Shown: piece after piece, positions 37,231-46,111 of the stretch
How positions within the stretch are numbered: position 1 is the stretch's first letter
Layout: every line of letters begins with the position of its first letter
Assembly: GCF_000474215.1 (NCBI RefSeq)
Contig: NZ_BAUC01000020.1
Coordinates: forward strand, 1 to 64,000
Length of the DNA stretch: 64,000 nucleotides
DNA from: Edwardsiella hoshinae NBRC 105699 = ATCC 33379
GTDB taxonomy: Bacteria > Pseudomonadota > Gammaproteobacteria > Enterobacterales > Enterobacteriaceae
Reading direction: 5' to 3'
Translations under genes and position numbers: made by a program
Notes under the pieces: model-generated
Told to the model about the DNA's origin: nothing
Seen by the model: the letters and a program-made list of their open reading frames with translations, nothing else
Database searches by the model: none

Positions 37231-37797
37231 ATGATTGATGCAGCGCGCTGGATAACGGAGTATGGCTATGTTGCCGTGGTGTTGGGCAGTATTATCGAAG
37301 GTGAGACCATCGCCTTTCTGGCCGGGGCGGCGGCGCATAAACACCTGCTCTTCTACCCCTGGGTCGTGTTGTTGACTATCCTCGGTGCGGCCTTGGGCGA
37401 CACGACGCTCTATTTCGTCGGCCGCCACTTCGGTACCCCGATCCTACGACGTTTCCCCGGCCAACAGGCCAAGATCGCTTACGTGCAGGCGAAGATCCGG
37501 CGTAACGAAGGCTGGCTGATCCTCGGCATGCGTTTCGCCTATGGTTTTCGGACCATTGGGCCGATCATCATCGGCTCTTCGGGGGTACGTCCGGCTAAGT
37601 TCATTTTGTTCAATCTGTTGGGGGCCATCCTCTGGGCGTTGATTATCGTCACCCTCGGCTATGGCGCCAGCGAGCTGTTGCTGCGCCTATTCGCAAATCC
37701 GCAGCAGCGTCTGTGGGCCGGTGGGGTATTGCTGCTCGGTCTGGTGCTAGCGTTGCTGTTCTTCCGTTGGTATAAGGTGCGACGCCGTGGTGCCTAA
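37231..37797 (+). CDS. DedA-family inner-membrane protein, YohD-like
   Basis: A 188-residue membrane protein with the DedA/VTT signatures: GSIIEGETIAFLAG (an acidic residue in the first re-entrant segment), GAALGDTTLYFVGRHFG, and RFAYGFRTIGPIIIGSS (the conserved Arg and Gly-x-Pro). The length and the order ISQYGY-like/GSLAEGET-like match E. coli YohD. DedA proteins move undecaprenyl phosphate or phospholipid across the membrane and support proton-motive force. An AAGGATAA site lies upstream of the ATG. It is divergent from chaA. Confidence 0.85.
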   Translation: MIDAARWITEYGYVAVVLGSIIEGETIAFLAGAAAHKHLLFYPWVVLLTILGAALGDTTLYFVGRHFGTPILRRFPGQQAKIAYVQAKIRRNEGWLILGMRFAYGFRTIGPIIIGSSGVRPAKFILFNLLGAILWALIIVTLGYGASELLLRLFANPQQRLWAGGVLLLGLVLALLFFRWYKVRRRGA

Positions 37798-37816
37798 CAG
37801 TGAGCCAGGGCAAAAA

Positions 37817-37865
37817 AATCGGGATGTCTGACGCGGGCGACTAGGCCGCCGAGACGATCCCGATT
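37817..37865 (-). terminator. inverted repeat with terminator polarity on the minus strand
   Basis: AATCGGGAT (37817-37825) and ATCCCGATT (37857-37865) enclose 31 bases. Read on the minus strand, the structure ends in a seven-T run. No minus-strand gene is known just upstream, so its purpose is unclear; it could end antisense transcription between the two plus-strand genes. Confidence 0.4.
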
Positions 37866-37901
37866 ATTATCGAGGCTTGGCAATATCTCAGGGAGATAAA
37901 C

Positions 37902-38207
37902 ATGAAACAGCGACTGTTGCGGGCCGCGTTGATTGGCGTTTGTGCCGTATTGTTGACGGGATGCGGCAGCATTATGGGGCGGACGACGATGCAGGATGGT
38001 CACACCTATTACCCCGGAGTACGCAACGACATGGCGCGGGTCAGCGGCTCGGGGAGTTATGACTACGACTTTTTGACGCGGAGTCGCGCATTTATCGATC
38101 TTCCTTTTTCATTGTTGGCCGATACCCTGTACGCACCAGTAGATTATTTTCACGGCCCCTATGACGGTAAGCGCACCCCAGACGAGGAGACTGCGCCGCG
38201 CCGCTAA
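37902..38207 (+). CDS. YceK/YidQ-family outer-membrane lipoprotein
   Basis: A 101-residue lipoprotein precursor. Signal peptide MKQRLLRAALIGVCAVLLTGC has a lipobox LLTGC, and the residue after Cys is Gly. The mature protein has the DUF1375 look: short, with YPGVR, then an 'IDLPFSLLADTLYAPVDYF' segment typical of YidQ and YceK. AGGGAGA lies upstream of the ATG. Function of the family is unknown; it is thought to reside at the outer membrane. Confidence 0.8.
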   Translation: MKQRLLRAALIGVCAVLLTGCGSIMGRTTMQDGHTYYPGVRNDMARVSGSGSYDYDFLTRSRAFIDLPFSLLADTLYAPVDYFHGPYDGKRTPDEETAPRR

Positions 38208-38269
38208 CTTAACTAAGCCGCCGCCCGTTCCCACGTTGGGGAATGATACGTCGGGCGAGGTGGGCGGGT

Positions 38270-39538
38270 TTAGCCTTGGCAGAGGCGTTCGACACAGGCG
38301 CTAAAGAGTTGTACCCCCTGCGCCAGTACGGTCTCGTCAAAATCAAACGTCGCCTGGTGGTGTCCGGCTTTCAGGTCGGCGCCCAACAGCACATAGGCCG
38401 CCTGGCCGCCATGCGCCTGTACACGCTCAATCAGCAAGGTCACATCTTCGCTAGCGCCAAAGCGGGCCTCGCCGAGACGCAGTTGGCTCTGTTGGCGGGC
38501 GATCTGCGCGATCAGCGCCATCAGTGGCGCATCATTGTGGAGATCGACGGCGCAGCCCATCACCTGATGTTCAACCCGTAGTGCGAAGCTCTGTGCGATG
38601 CCGTCGGCGATGCGTAAGACCTGTTGCTCCATATAGGCATTGATGTGGCGATTTTCCCCTCGCACCTCTAGCTGCATCTCGGCATAGGCCGGGATCACGT
38701 TGCGCCCTTCGCCGGCACGTAGGGTACCTATGTTGATGCGTGACATACCCGCGCCGTGACGTGGGATCGCCAGCAGTTGGGTGACGCAGTGGCAGGCGCC
38801 CGCCAAGGCGTTGGCCCCACCCTGCGGCATCATGCCGGCGTGAGCCGGAGCGCCGAAGAAGCGCAGATCCAGTTTGGTGGTGCAGAGAAAATCGTGTGGA
38901 TCGACGACGATCTCGCCGCTGGGTACGCCCATCCCAATATGGGTCGAGAGGAAGTAGTCGACATCATCCAGTATACCGCCCTCCGCCACCGGCTTGGCAC
39001 CGCGTACTCCTTCTTCTGCCGGTTGAAACAGCAGCTTTACCGTACCGCATAGTCGATCGCGTAATGCATACAAGGTCTGCGCGACGCCCAGACCGATAGC
39101 CATATGGCCGTCGTGTCCACAGGCGTGCATGCAGCCGGGGTGGCGCGAAGCGAAGCCGGCTGTGTGGGGGGGATGGTGCGGGTCGTCGCTTTCATGAACC
39201 GCGACGCCGTCGATATCGAAACGCAGGGCGATAGTCGGCCCGGGGCGCCCCGTTTCCAGCAGGGCGACGCAGCCAGTTAACGTCGCCATCTCCGCCAGCA
39301 GCGCCGCCTCGACCGGAAAGGCACGCGCCCGAGCCAGAGCATGGGCGACCTCCTGTTCATCACGTCCCTGGATATGTTCACGCGCGAGGAACGCCGCGCC
39401 CGTCAATACCCGGTAGCCCATGGCGCGTAGGATTTCGATCAAGTGCGCTGTCGTAATGAACTCGCTCCAGCCGGTCTCGGGAATCTGGTGGAACAGATGG
39501 CGCCAGTGGCGCAGCTGCGCGGCAGTGGGAAAGGGCAT
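38270..39538 (-). CDS. M20-family amidohydrolase, AbgA-like
   Basis: A 422-residue metal-dependent amidohydrolase close to E. coli AbgA, the A subunit of p-aminobenzoyl-glutamate hydrolase: MHACGHDGHMAIGLG (metal-binding His/Asp), LLFQPAEEGVRGAKP (catalytic Glu), DVDYFLSTHIGMGVP, FGAPAHAGMMPQGGANAL (dimer lid), and ASEDVTLLIERVQ. All metal ligands of the family are present. AbgA normally partners with AbgB and is supplied by AbgT; neither is nearby. It could act alone on N-acyl amino acids. GGGAGAT lies upstream (minus strand). Confidence 0.85.
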   Translation of the reverse strand: MPFPTAAQLRHWRHLFHQIPETGWSEFITTAHLIEILRAMGYRVLTGAAFLAREHIQGRDEQEVAHALARARAFPVEAALLAEMATLTGCVALLETGRPGPTIALRFDIDGVAVHESDDPHHPPHTAGFASRHPGCMHACGHDGHMAIGLGVAQTLYALRDRLCGTVKLLFQPAEEGVRGAKPVAEGGILDDVDYFLSTHIGMGVPSGEIVVDPHDFLCTTKLDLRFFGAPAHAGMMPQGGANALAGACHCVTQLLAIPRHGAGMSRINIGTLRAGEGRNVIPAYAEMQLEVRGENRHINAYMEQQVLRIADGIAQSFALRVEHQVMGCAVDLHNDAPLMALIAQIARQQSQLRLGEARFGASEDVTLLIERVQAHGGQAAYVLLGADLKAGHHQATFDFDETVLAQGVQLFSACVERLCQG

Positions 39539-39726
39539 CGTGATCTCCCTGTAGCATTAAAGAAAAAATAGCGCGACGTACGGCACGGTGGCGCTGGCGC
39601 CCACCGCTCCCGCTCGCCGTTCTCTCTGGTATGACCTTCTACCGGGAAACGCCAGCGCGTCGTCATCGGATAATTGCGTGATCAGCCCGACGGCGTTGCG
39701 TTCCGCTGGGGGCCGCGGCGCGTTAC

Positions 39727-40446
39727 TCAGTGAGCGAGGCGTTGGAACTCCGCCTTGGCGGCGGCCAGATCGCGCTCGAACTGGGGCTGTGCGTGCAGGC
39801 TGGCGACGAAGGCGGAACCCAGCAAGCGCCCTTGCGCCACATCGCTCTGCCAGTGGGCGCCGCAGATCACACGACTCTGGCCGAATTGATAGCCGCGTTG
39901 CAGTAATTCGTTCTGCCGTGCGGGATTGATTTCGGCTAACACCAGCGCTACCGCCCAGCCGAGCGTGGCATGACCGGAGGGGTAAGAACCGGAATTGGCC
40001 ATCTCATGATCATACTTGGGCGTACAGCTATGTCCATGATTAAAGACGAACGGACGCTGGCGCATGTAATGGCTCTTAGCGGAACGTAGCGTGGGATTAT
40101 GGCTATCGGCCATGATGTTATCGAGTAGACGCGTAATGGCTGGTGTGGTTTTGGCGCTGAGGGTCATGCCAAAGGCAGGAGAAAAGAGCGCGGGGATTTG
40201 TTTATAGTTACCGTCGTTAGCCGCCTGCTCGATGCGTTTGGCGTCATAGACGGCATCTTTAGCCTGGTAGACGGCCTGGTCCTGAAGAAAGGCGAGGGAG
40301 TCGTAGCTCGGCGGGGGCGGAAGGATCTTGACCGCATCCGGTGCCGTCTCGGGGGTAAGGTAGACCCCTTGGTGGCTGGCATAGGCGTGTCCGCCCAGGA
40401 GTAAAACTGTGGTGAACAGGAACAGGGAGTATTTATGGCCCAACAT
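39727..40446 (-). CDS. periplasmic class A non-specific acid phosphatase (PhoN family)
   Basis: A 239-residue secreted PAP2-superfamily phosphatase. Signal peptide MLGHKYSLFLFTTVLLLGGHAYA. The three catalytic blocks of class A enzymes are intact: KSHYMRQRP, GSYPSGHATLGWA and SRVICGAHWQSD (nucleophilic His). It hydrolyses a broad range of phosphomonoesters at acidic pH in the periplasm. GGAG lies upstream of the ATG. It stands alone between the AbgA-like gene and the FAH-fold gene. Relatives occur in Salmonella (PhoN), Morganella, Providencia and Edwardsiella. Confidence 0.92.
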   Translation of the reverse strand: MLGHKYSLFLFTTVLLLGGHAYASHQGVYLTPETAPDAVKILPPPPSYDSLAFLQDQAVYQAKDAVYDAKRIEQAANDGNYKQIPALFSPAFGMTLSAKTTPAITRLLDNIMADSHNPTLRSAKSHYMRQRPFVFNHGHSCTPKYDHEMANSGSYPSGHATLGWAVALVLAEINPARQNELLQRGYQFGQSRVICGAHWQSDVAQGRLLGSAFVASLHAQPQFERDLAAAKAEFQRLAH

Positions 40447-40547
40447 GAATCAATCTCCGATAAGGCTGCGGCGCCGGCCCGCAATCAGAAGACCGCGTGA
40501 GGCGCCGCTAGAGAAGGCGTACGGTTTCCGTGCGCAGTCGTGTGCCG

Positions 40548-41390
40548 TTAGAGTACGCCTTCGACGATGTGGTTACTGAGATGTCCCACACGTTCGATCT
40601 CAACCTCGATGCAATCGCCCGGCTGCATAAACAAGGGGGGATTACGTTTTTTGCCCACACCGCCCGGCGATCCGGTGATGATGACATCGCCGGGGCTCAG
40701 TAGCGTAAAGGTACTGATGTACTCCACTAATTGGGCGATCGGATGGATCATTGCGGCGGTGTTATCCTCTTGCACCACGTGACCGTTCAAGCGGGTGAGG
40801 ATACGCAGCTGTTGAGGATCGGGGATCTCATCGCGGGTCACCAGCCAGGGACCGAAGGCACCGGTTCGGCTCCAGTTCTTGCCGGCAGTGAACCAGCTAT
40901 GCTGCCAATCGCGCACCGAGCCATCCATGTAGCAACTGTAGCCCGCGACATGTGTCAACGCCTGTGCGCGGGGAATATTGCTGCCACCTCGGCCGATTAC
41001 CACGGCTAATTCGCCTTCGTAATCAAACTGTTGAGATTGCCATGGTTTCAGGAGTGGGGTCATATGCCCCGTCTGCGAGTCGGCAAAACGGACGAATAGT
41101 GTCGGCGCGGGATCTTGTTGATCGAATTCGCGGCGCTTTTCCGGGTAGTTCATGCCGACGCACAGGATCTTATTCGGATTCTCAATCACCGGCAGGAAGG
41201 TGATCGCCATATAGTCGACATCGACGGGGTGATGTTCGAATTTGCGGGCCTCGGCTAATGCCTGAGCGCCGAGTAGACTCTTGAGATCGGCATAGTCGAG
41301 ACCGAGGTGCCGCTTCAAATCGATGAGGCCTTCCGGTCGGGCGATGCCATAACTGCGTTGTCCACGGGACAGATAACTAACGAGTTTCAT
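40548..41390 (-). CDS. fumarylacetoacetate hydrolase-fold enzyme
   Basis: A 280-residue protein of the FAH superfamily. The C-terminal domain has the metal-binding acidic set (GMNYPEKRREF, FDYEGELAVVIGRG), a conserved Asp (YMDGSVRDWQ), Lys (GKNWSRTGAFGPW) and VEYISTFTLLSPGDVIITGSPGGVG. Members hydrolyse acylpyruvates, decarboxylate or tautomerise oxaloacetate, or hydrate 2-oxopent-4-enoates; the sequence does not decide which. It lies 33 bases after a 2-hydroxycarboxylate transporter on the same strand, so a substrate among citrate, malate or oxaloacetate-like acids is likely. That is inference from context. Confidence 0.85.
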   Translation of the reverse strand: MKLVSYLSRGQRSYGIARPEGLIDLKRHLGLDYADLKSLLGAQALAEARKFEHHPVDVDYMAITFLPVIENPNKILCVGMNYPEKRREFDQQDPAPTLFVRFADSQTGHMTPLLKPWQSQQFDYEGELAVVIGRGGSNIPRAQALTHVAGYSCYMDGSVRDWQHSWFTAGKNWSRTGAFGPWLVTRDEIPDPQQLRILTRLNGHVVQEDNTAAMIHPIAQLVEYISTFTLLSPGDVIITGSPGGVGKKRNPPLFMQPGDCIEVEIERVGHLSNHIVEGVL

Positions 41391-41423
41391 AATAATGATG
41401 ACTTAATGGTTCACGAAGTAGGG

Positions 41424-42782
41424 TTACAGTAATACCTTGCCTAAGAAGAGCAGGGCCAGAGAGACGTTAATCGCCCCGCCGATACGCGTCGCTATCTGCG
41501 CGAAGGGCATCAGTGCCATGCGATTGCCGGCCGTCAGGATCGCCACATCGCCGGTACCGCCCTGGCCGCTCTGGCAGCAGGAGACGATGGCGACATCGAT
41601 CGGATGCATACCGATGCGTTGGCCAACGAGAAAACCGGTGGCGACCAGGGTGACGACGGTGCTGACGATCACCGCCAGATTAGCCAGCGTGAAGGCATTG
41701 ACCAGTTCCTGCCATGGGGTGATGGCGACCCCGACGGCGAACAAGATCGGGTAAGTGACCGAGGTTCGGAAGAAATGGTAGACGATCTGCGAGCCCTGCA
41801 TGATGCGCGGAGAGACGCCGTGCGCCAATTTGATCAGGACGGCGACGAACAGCATGCCGACCGGCGCTGGCAAACCGATTAAGCGATGTCCCAGCATCCC
41901 GACCATATATAGCAGCACCGCCAACAACGCGCCGGAGGCCAAGGCGGAGATGTCGAGTTTATCGCTGCCTGCGTCGGCCAATGCCGCCATCGGCGCCGAT
42001 TTGTCCCCTGCGCGCGATGGCATCAGTTCGCCTTCTCCGGTCAGATGTGGGAAGCGTTTGCCTATCATATTCAGGGAGCCTGCGATGATGATGGCCGTTA
42101 GGCTACCCAGCATGACGATCGGCAGGATGCGCCCCAAGGCCACGCCTTGTTGCATGTGTAGTAGCGTAGCGTACCCCATGGAGAGCGGAATGGCTCCCTC
42201 GCCAACGCCGCCAGCCATGATGGGCAGAATAAGGAAGAAGAAGGTCTGGAATGGCGCCAGCCCCAAAGCGTAACCGACGCCCATGCCGACCAGCATGCCC
42301 GCGATCTCTCCGCAGAGCATAGGGAAAAAGATACGCATAAACCCTTGGATTAAGGTGTTGCGGTTCATACTCATAATACTGCCGACGATAATACAGCAGA
42401 TATACAGATAAAGAATATTGGTGCTTTTAAAAAAATGGCTAGTAGATGTAATAACTGCTTGAGGCAGTAAGCCATAATAGACCATTGCCGAGGGAATAAA
42501 CGTGGCGCAAATCGCCGCCGCTCCCATTTTTCCGACGAGCGGTAAACGCTTACCAAACTCGCCACAAGCGAAGCCAAAAAAGGCCAGCGTAGCGACCATA
42601 ACCACGATATTATTCGGTAAGTTATCGTTGAGACAATCTAGCGCAATTAAAATACCCGCGAGGATAAATAACGGTAAGGGAATAATTCCCACCCGCCAGT
42701 TATCCATGATATTCCACCACAGCGTTTTCAGCGATGACGCAGGGTCGGTAAGCGAATTCACCTCTTGTTCGGATGTGTTCAT
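41424..42782 (-). CDS. 2-hydroxycarboxylate transporter, CitS family
   Basis: A 452-residue inner-membrane symporter with about eleven helices. Both re-entrant GGxG loops of the 2HCT family are visible: GGVGEGAIPLSMGYA in the N half and SGQGGTGDVAILTAGNRM in the C half, followed by MPFAQIATRIGGA, whose Arg binds the substrate carboxylate in CitS. The family includes CitS (citrate/Na+), CimH, MaeN and MleP (malate/lactate). No citrate lyase or citAB genes are near, so the substrate is open. It is the first gene of a two-gene operon with the FAH-fold enzyme. Confidence 0.88.
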   Translation of the reverse strand: MNTSEQEVNSLTDPASSLKTLWWNIMDNWRVGIIPLPLFILAGILIALDCLNDNLPNNIVVMVATLAFFGFACGEFGKRLPLVGKMGAAAICATFIPSAMVYYGLLPQAVITSTSHFFKSTNILYLYICCIIVGSIMSMNRNTLIQGFMRIFFPMLCGEIAGMLVGMGVGYALGLAPFQTFFFLILPIMAGGVGEGAIPLSMGYATLLHMQQGVALGRILPIVMLGSLTAIIIAGSLNMIGKRFPHLTGEGELMPSRAGDKSAPMAALADAGSDKLDISALASGALLAVLLYMVGMLGHRLIGLPAPVGMLFVAVLIKLAHGVSPRIMQGSQIVYHFFRTSVTYPILFAVGVAITPWQELVNAFTLANLAVIVSTVVTLVATGFLVGQRIGMHPIDVAIVSCCQSGQGGTGDVAILTAGNRMALMPFAQIATRIGGAINVSLALLFLGKVLL

Positions 42783-43232
42783 ATTTCAGCCTAGCTATTT
42801 TTTATTCGGGCAATATATATAGCATGTTAATTTTTAGTGAAAGTGTGATCGCCCCGTGATCTACTATGAGATGTTTATTTGCTTATTCTGTTTTAATTTA
42901 CTTAATTGCTATCACAGTTTGAAAATGTTTTTTATTTCCTTAAACAGTCTCATATCAAGGGTTAATTGACGGCGCGGCTTATAACCTATTTCGCTAGCGG
43001 TAATGACTATAGTCAATTTAGCCTTGGGCTTTATGCAGGAATCGCTGTATGCGCGGTGTGGCTGAAAATGTTCGCTATTTGCTCAGCCTGCGAGAAATGA
43101 GCGAAGTCATCCCCATGGTCGCGGCGTTTAGCCTATTGCTCGGTCAGTAAAGGTGTGGCGGCTTAGGGGGGAGGAGAGATATGTGGGGGGAGAGCGACGA
43201 CGCCCACAGCAGGGTATCGTCGCCAGATAAAG
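42783..43232. other. intergenic region upstream of the CitS-family gene
   Basis: An AT-rich 450-base stretch. It holds partial CRP-like half-sites (TGTGATC near 42845, CTATCACAG near 42909) that would suit catabolite control of the transporter, but no full dyad. A short open frame at 43049-43150 is listed separately. Confidence 0.4.
43049..43150 (+). other. 33-codon open frame, possible gene remnant
   Basis: A short open frame (MRGVAENVRYLLSLREMSEV...) with helix-like content but no ribosome-binding site and no family recognised. It may be the remains of a longer gene between two transport operons, or chance. Confidence 0.2.
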
Positions 43233-44699
43233 TTAGCTTGCGCGTTGATGACCGGCTGCTTTCTTACGCGCCATGGCGTATAGCGCGCCGCCCATGATGA
43301 GCATGATCAGGGCGATGAAGGGGAATACCGACAACAGTTGCCCGGAGCGGTAGAAGGTCAACAGCAGCATGAAGCACCAACCGCCGAGCATGGGGAGCAG
43401 GGTTCGGCGCACGATGTCGACCTGTGAAATGCCGGCGATGCCAGCGACGGCGATGATCACCCCGGCGATCGGCGAAATGGTGCGTCCCATGCCAGCGGAG
43501 ATCTGCACCGGCAGGATCATCTCGGCGGTGCTGCCGCCGACGCGCTTGGCGATATCCGGTAGCATCGGGGCGAAGGAGAAGAAGGCGGCGTTGCCGGAGC
43601 CCATCAGCGCGGCGATGGTGAAGGTCAACAATGCCATTAACAGGACCACCACACCGCTACCGAAGCCGGCGTTGCTGGCCAGATCCAGCAGGTCATGTAC
43701 CGCGCCGATCGACTTCAGCCCCTCGGCGAAGGTTTGACCGGCGACGATCAACGTCACCACGCTGGCGAACACCTTCCCCATGTTGCTGAAGACTATACTC
43801 AGTCCAGCCATGACCGGTTTGGCAGCGCGGAAGCGCAGGTATTCACACAGCATGGAGAGCGCGACACTGATCAACACGGCGGTATTCATGTTGATGATGA
43901 TCGTGCCTATGCCCAGTTTGCTAAAGGTCAGCATAAAGAACAGCGGCAGCATCGGCAGCAGCACGTAGTGCAGCGGTGCATCGCTCTGTGTCTCTTGCAG
44001 TTTCTCCTGGTCTAGATTCGCCTCTGCGGCCATGGCCCCATCGCGGCGGTCGAAGTAGCGTTGCACCAGGATATGCAACAGCGCCACCACCAGGATGGTC
44101 AACACCGCAACCGGCAGTTGCTGGTGGATAAAGTATTCGGTGATATCTACCCCTGAGGTCTGCGCCGCCATGATGGAGTTACCGGAACCGGGACCGAATT
44201 CAATAGCACAGGTGCTGGCCAGTACCGCCGCCGCCGCCGCGCGGCTACAGCCCAGACGTGTCAGTACCGGATATAAGGTCGCCATCAACAGTAGGCTCAA
44301 TCCAGTGGCGCTGGTGATAAACAGCGACAATGTTTGGCCGAGGATAAAGGCGATCCCCAACAACAGGTAGGGTGAGTTGAGGCGTTGTAACGGGCGAGCC
44401 GTCACCCGAACTAAGGCCTGACTGGCACCGATAGCGGACATGTACATAGCAAAGCCGCCGATCAGCATGATTTGCAGCCCCAGCCCGCCCCCCATCTTCT
44501 GGAACAACTGGTTGATATACTCCAGCAGATCGAAGCCGATCCAACCGGTTGACGTGGTGATGAACGTGGCGTCGTTGGTGAAGACGGCGATGGCCATCAT
44601 CGCCAGGCCGCTTAGCAGCAATACCGCCTGAGGATTATAATTTTTTAAGATCAGGCGCCCGGCAAACAGCACGGCGCATAACGCGATCAGTAGACTCAT
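43233..44699 (-). CDS. C4-dicarboxylate carrier of the DcuC family
   Basis: A 488-residue membrane protein with about twelve helices that aligns along its length with E. coli DcuC: NPQAVLLLSGL start region, GGGLGLQIMLIGGFAMYM, LNSPYLLLG, SATGLSLLLMATLYPV, MGSGNAAFFSFAPMLPDIA and GRTISPIAGVIIAVAG. DcuC exchanges or effluxes succinate and takes up fumarate or aspartate anaerobically. The ATG at 44699 sits four bases after the iadA stop, so the two are co-translated; seven extra codons upstream would overlap iadA. Confidence 0.88.
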   Translation of the reverse strand: MSLLIALCAVLFAGRLILKNYNPQAVLLLSGLAMMAIAVFTNDATFITTSTGWIGFDLLEYINQLFQKMGGGLGLQIMLIGGFAMYMSAIGASQALVRVTARPLQRLNSPYLLLGIAFILGQTLSLFITSATGLSLLLMATLYPVLTRLGCSRAAAAAVLASTCAIEFGPGSGNSIMAAQTSGVDITEYFIHQQLPVAVLTILVVALLHILVQRYFDRRDGAMAAEANLDQEKLQETQSDAPLHYVLLPMLPLFFMLTFSKLGIGTIIINMNTAVLISVALSMLCEYLRFRAAKPVMAGLSIVFSNMGKVFASVVTLIVAGQTFAEGLKSIGAVHDLLDLASNAGFGSGVVVLLMALLTFTIAALMGSGNAAFFSFAPMLPDIAKRVGGSTAEMILPVQISAGMGRTISPIAGVIIAVAGIAGISQVDIVRRTLLPMLGGWCFMLLLTFYRSGQLLSVFPFIALIMLIMGGALYAMARKKAAGHQRAS

Positions 44700-44703
44700 T
44701 CTC

Positions 44704-45852
44704 TCAGTTTCCTTGTTCAAAGTTACCCACGGCCAGATACTCTGTTCCTTGTAGCATCAGGCGGCCACGGGCATAGAGACGTTCGGGGCGCAGATTATCG
44801 TCGAATAGGCACAGGTCCGCATCTTTTCCGGGTAAAATCCTGCCCTTATCGATTCCCAGAGACTCGGCGACGTTGGCACTGACCATCGCCAGCGCTTGGG
44901 CCAGGGGGATCTGCTGATCGACCAACTGCGGTAACAGCAGGAGGTTGCCATCCAGCGGTGCCGCTTCCAACGCCACCATGTTTCCCTGCGCATCGAACCG
45001 CGGCATGCTGCCGTTGCCATCGGAACTGAGGGTGATCCGGTCGGCGGCGACGCCCGCTTCGAGCGCTAACTTCACCGCACAGGCCGGGGCCAAGAAACGG
45101 CTGCCGCCAGAGGTTACATCGATATGGCCTCCGGCACGGGCAAAATTGATGGCATCGGCAAACAAGGCTTCGGTACGCGCCACATGGGTCGGTGAAATGT
45201 GTTGGATGGGGAGACCCCGCGCCAGTAGCTCGTTGATTTGGGCGAAGGCATCGGGCAGGGCGCCGAGATGGATATGCAATACCCCCTTCTTGCCCGCCAG
45301 CAAGGCGGCGACACGAATGTCGGAGACGATGCGCAGCAACTCCTGGCTGGTGGGGAAGGAGCCGCGGTGATCGGCCAGGGCGATCTTCACGCCCAATACC
45401 CGCTCGATGAAGGTGATGTCGTCACGGATCGCGCCACTGATGGTACGCGTCGGCAGTTCGTAGGAGCCGGTATGCATATAGGCGCTCAGTCCCTCACGAT
45501 TTAGCCCCTGCATTTTGGCGTACAGATCCTTCGGCGTGCGAGAGATACCATCGGTTCCCAGTACCCCGACCACACAGGTCGTGCCCGCGCGCACCAAGCG
45601 TGACAGTGAGACGGCGGGGGTACGGCTGGCGAAGCCTCCCTCACCGCCACCGCCGATCAGATGGACATGTTGGTCGATGAGGCCGGGTGCTAAGATCTTA
45701 CCGCCACAGTCGACCACCTCGCACGGAGCGGGCAGCGCGGCAACCCGCAAATCGCGGTCGAGCGCGATAATTTTTTCACCGCACAGCAGCACATCTCGAC
45801 GCCCTAGATAGTGGGGTTGGTAGACTTCGGCATTCTTCAATAGGGTAAACAT
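44704..45852 (-). CDS. iadA: isoaspartyl dipeptidase IadA
   Basis: A binuclear zinc amidohydrolase (382 residues) that splits beta-aspartyl dipeptides formed by protein damage. Metal ligands are visible: DQHVHL (two His), the carboxylated Lys in VKIALADHRGS, HIHLG, HISPTHV and the catalytic Asp in TLSSDGNGSMP. The GGGGEGGFASRTPAV segment is typical of IadA. Its product aspartate would feed the co-transcribed DcuC-type carrier. A divergent LysR-type gene lies 260 bases upstream, echoing the E. coli iadA/yjiE neighbourhood. Confidence 0.93.
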   Translation of the reverse strand: MFTLLKNAEVYQPHYLGRRDVLLCGEKIIALDRDLRVAALPAPCEVVDCGGKILAPGLIDQHVHLIGGGGEGGFASRTPAVSLSRLVRAGTTCVVGVLGTDGISRTPKDLYAKMQGLNREGLSAYMHTGSYELPTRTISGAIRDDITFIERVLGVKIALADHRGSFPTSQELLRIVSDIRVAALLAGKKGVLHIHLGALPDAFAQINELLARGLPIQHISPTHVARTEALFADAINFARAGGHIDVTSGGSRFLAPACAVKLALEAGVAADRITLSSDGNGSMPRFDAQGNMVALEAAPLDGNLLLLPQLVDQQIPLAQALAMVSANVAESLGIDKGRILPGKDADLCLFDDNLRPERLYARGRLMLQGTEYLAVGNFEQGN

Positions 45853-46111
45853 GGGCAGCTCTCCTGGTTTTGGCGTTATGCGACATCACTGGCGATGGCG
45901 CGGTTGGGGAATGACAGGCGGCGGGGCGCGGGCAGCGAGGTAGGGAGGGCACGTCTGCCGCATCGGTATCCCTGGGGGACGCAAGGGCTTGCGTGCGATT
46001 TTGTGCTGCATCACGCCAGAATTTGGCGAGTTAAAATATAATATCACCTCGCTTTATGTGACTATTGCTTATTGAGCATGGTGTTATGCCGTCAAAACAT
46101 AGGATGTGGTG

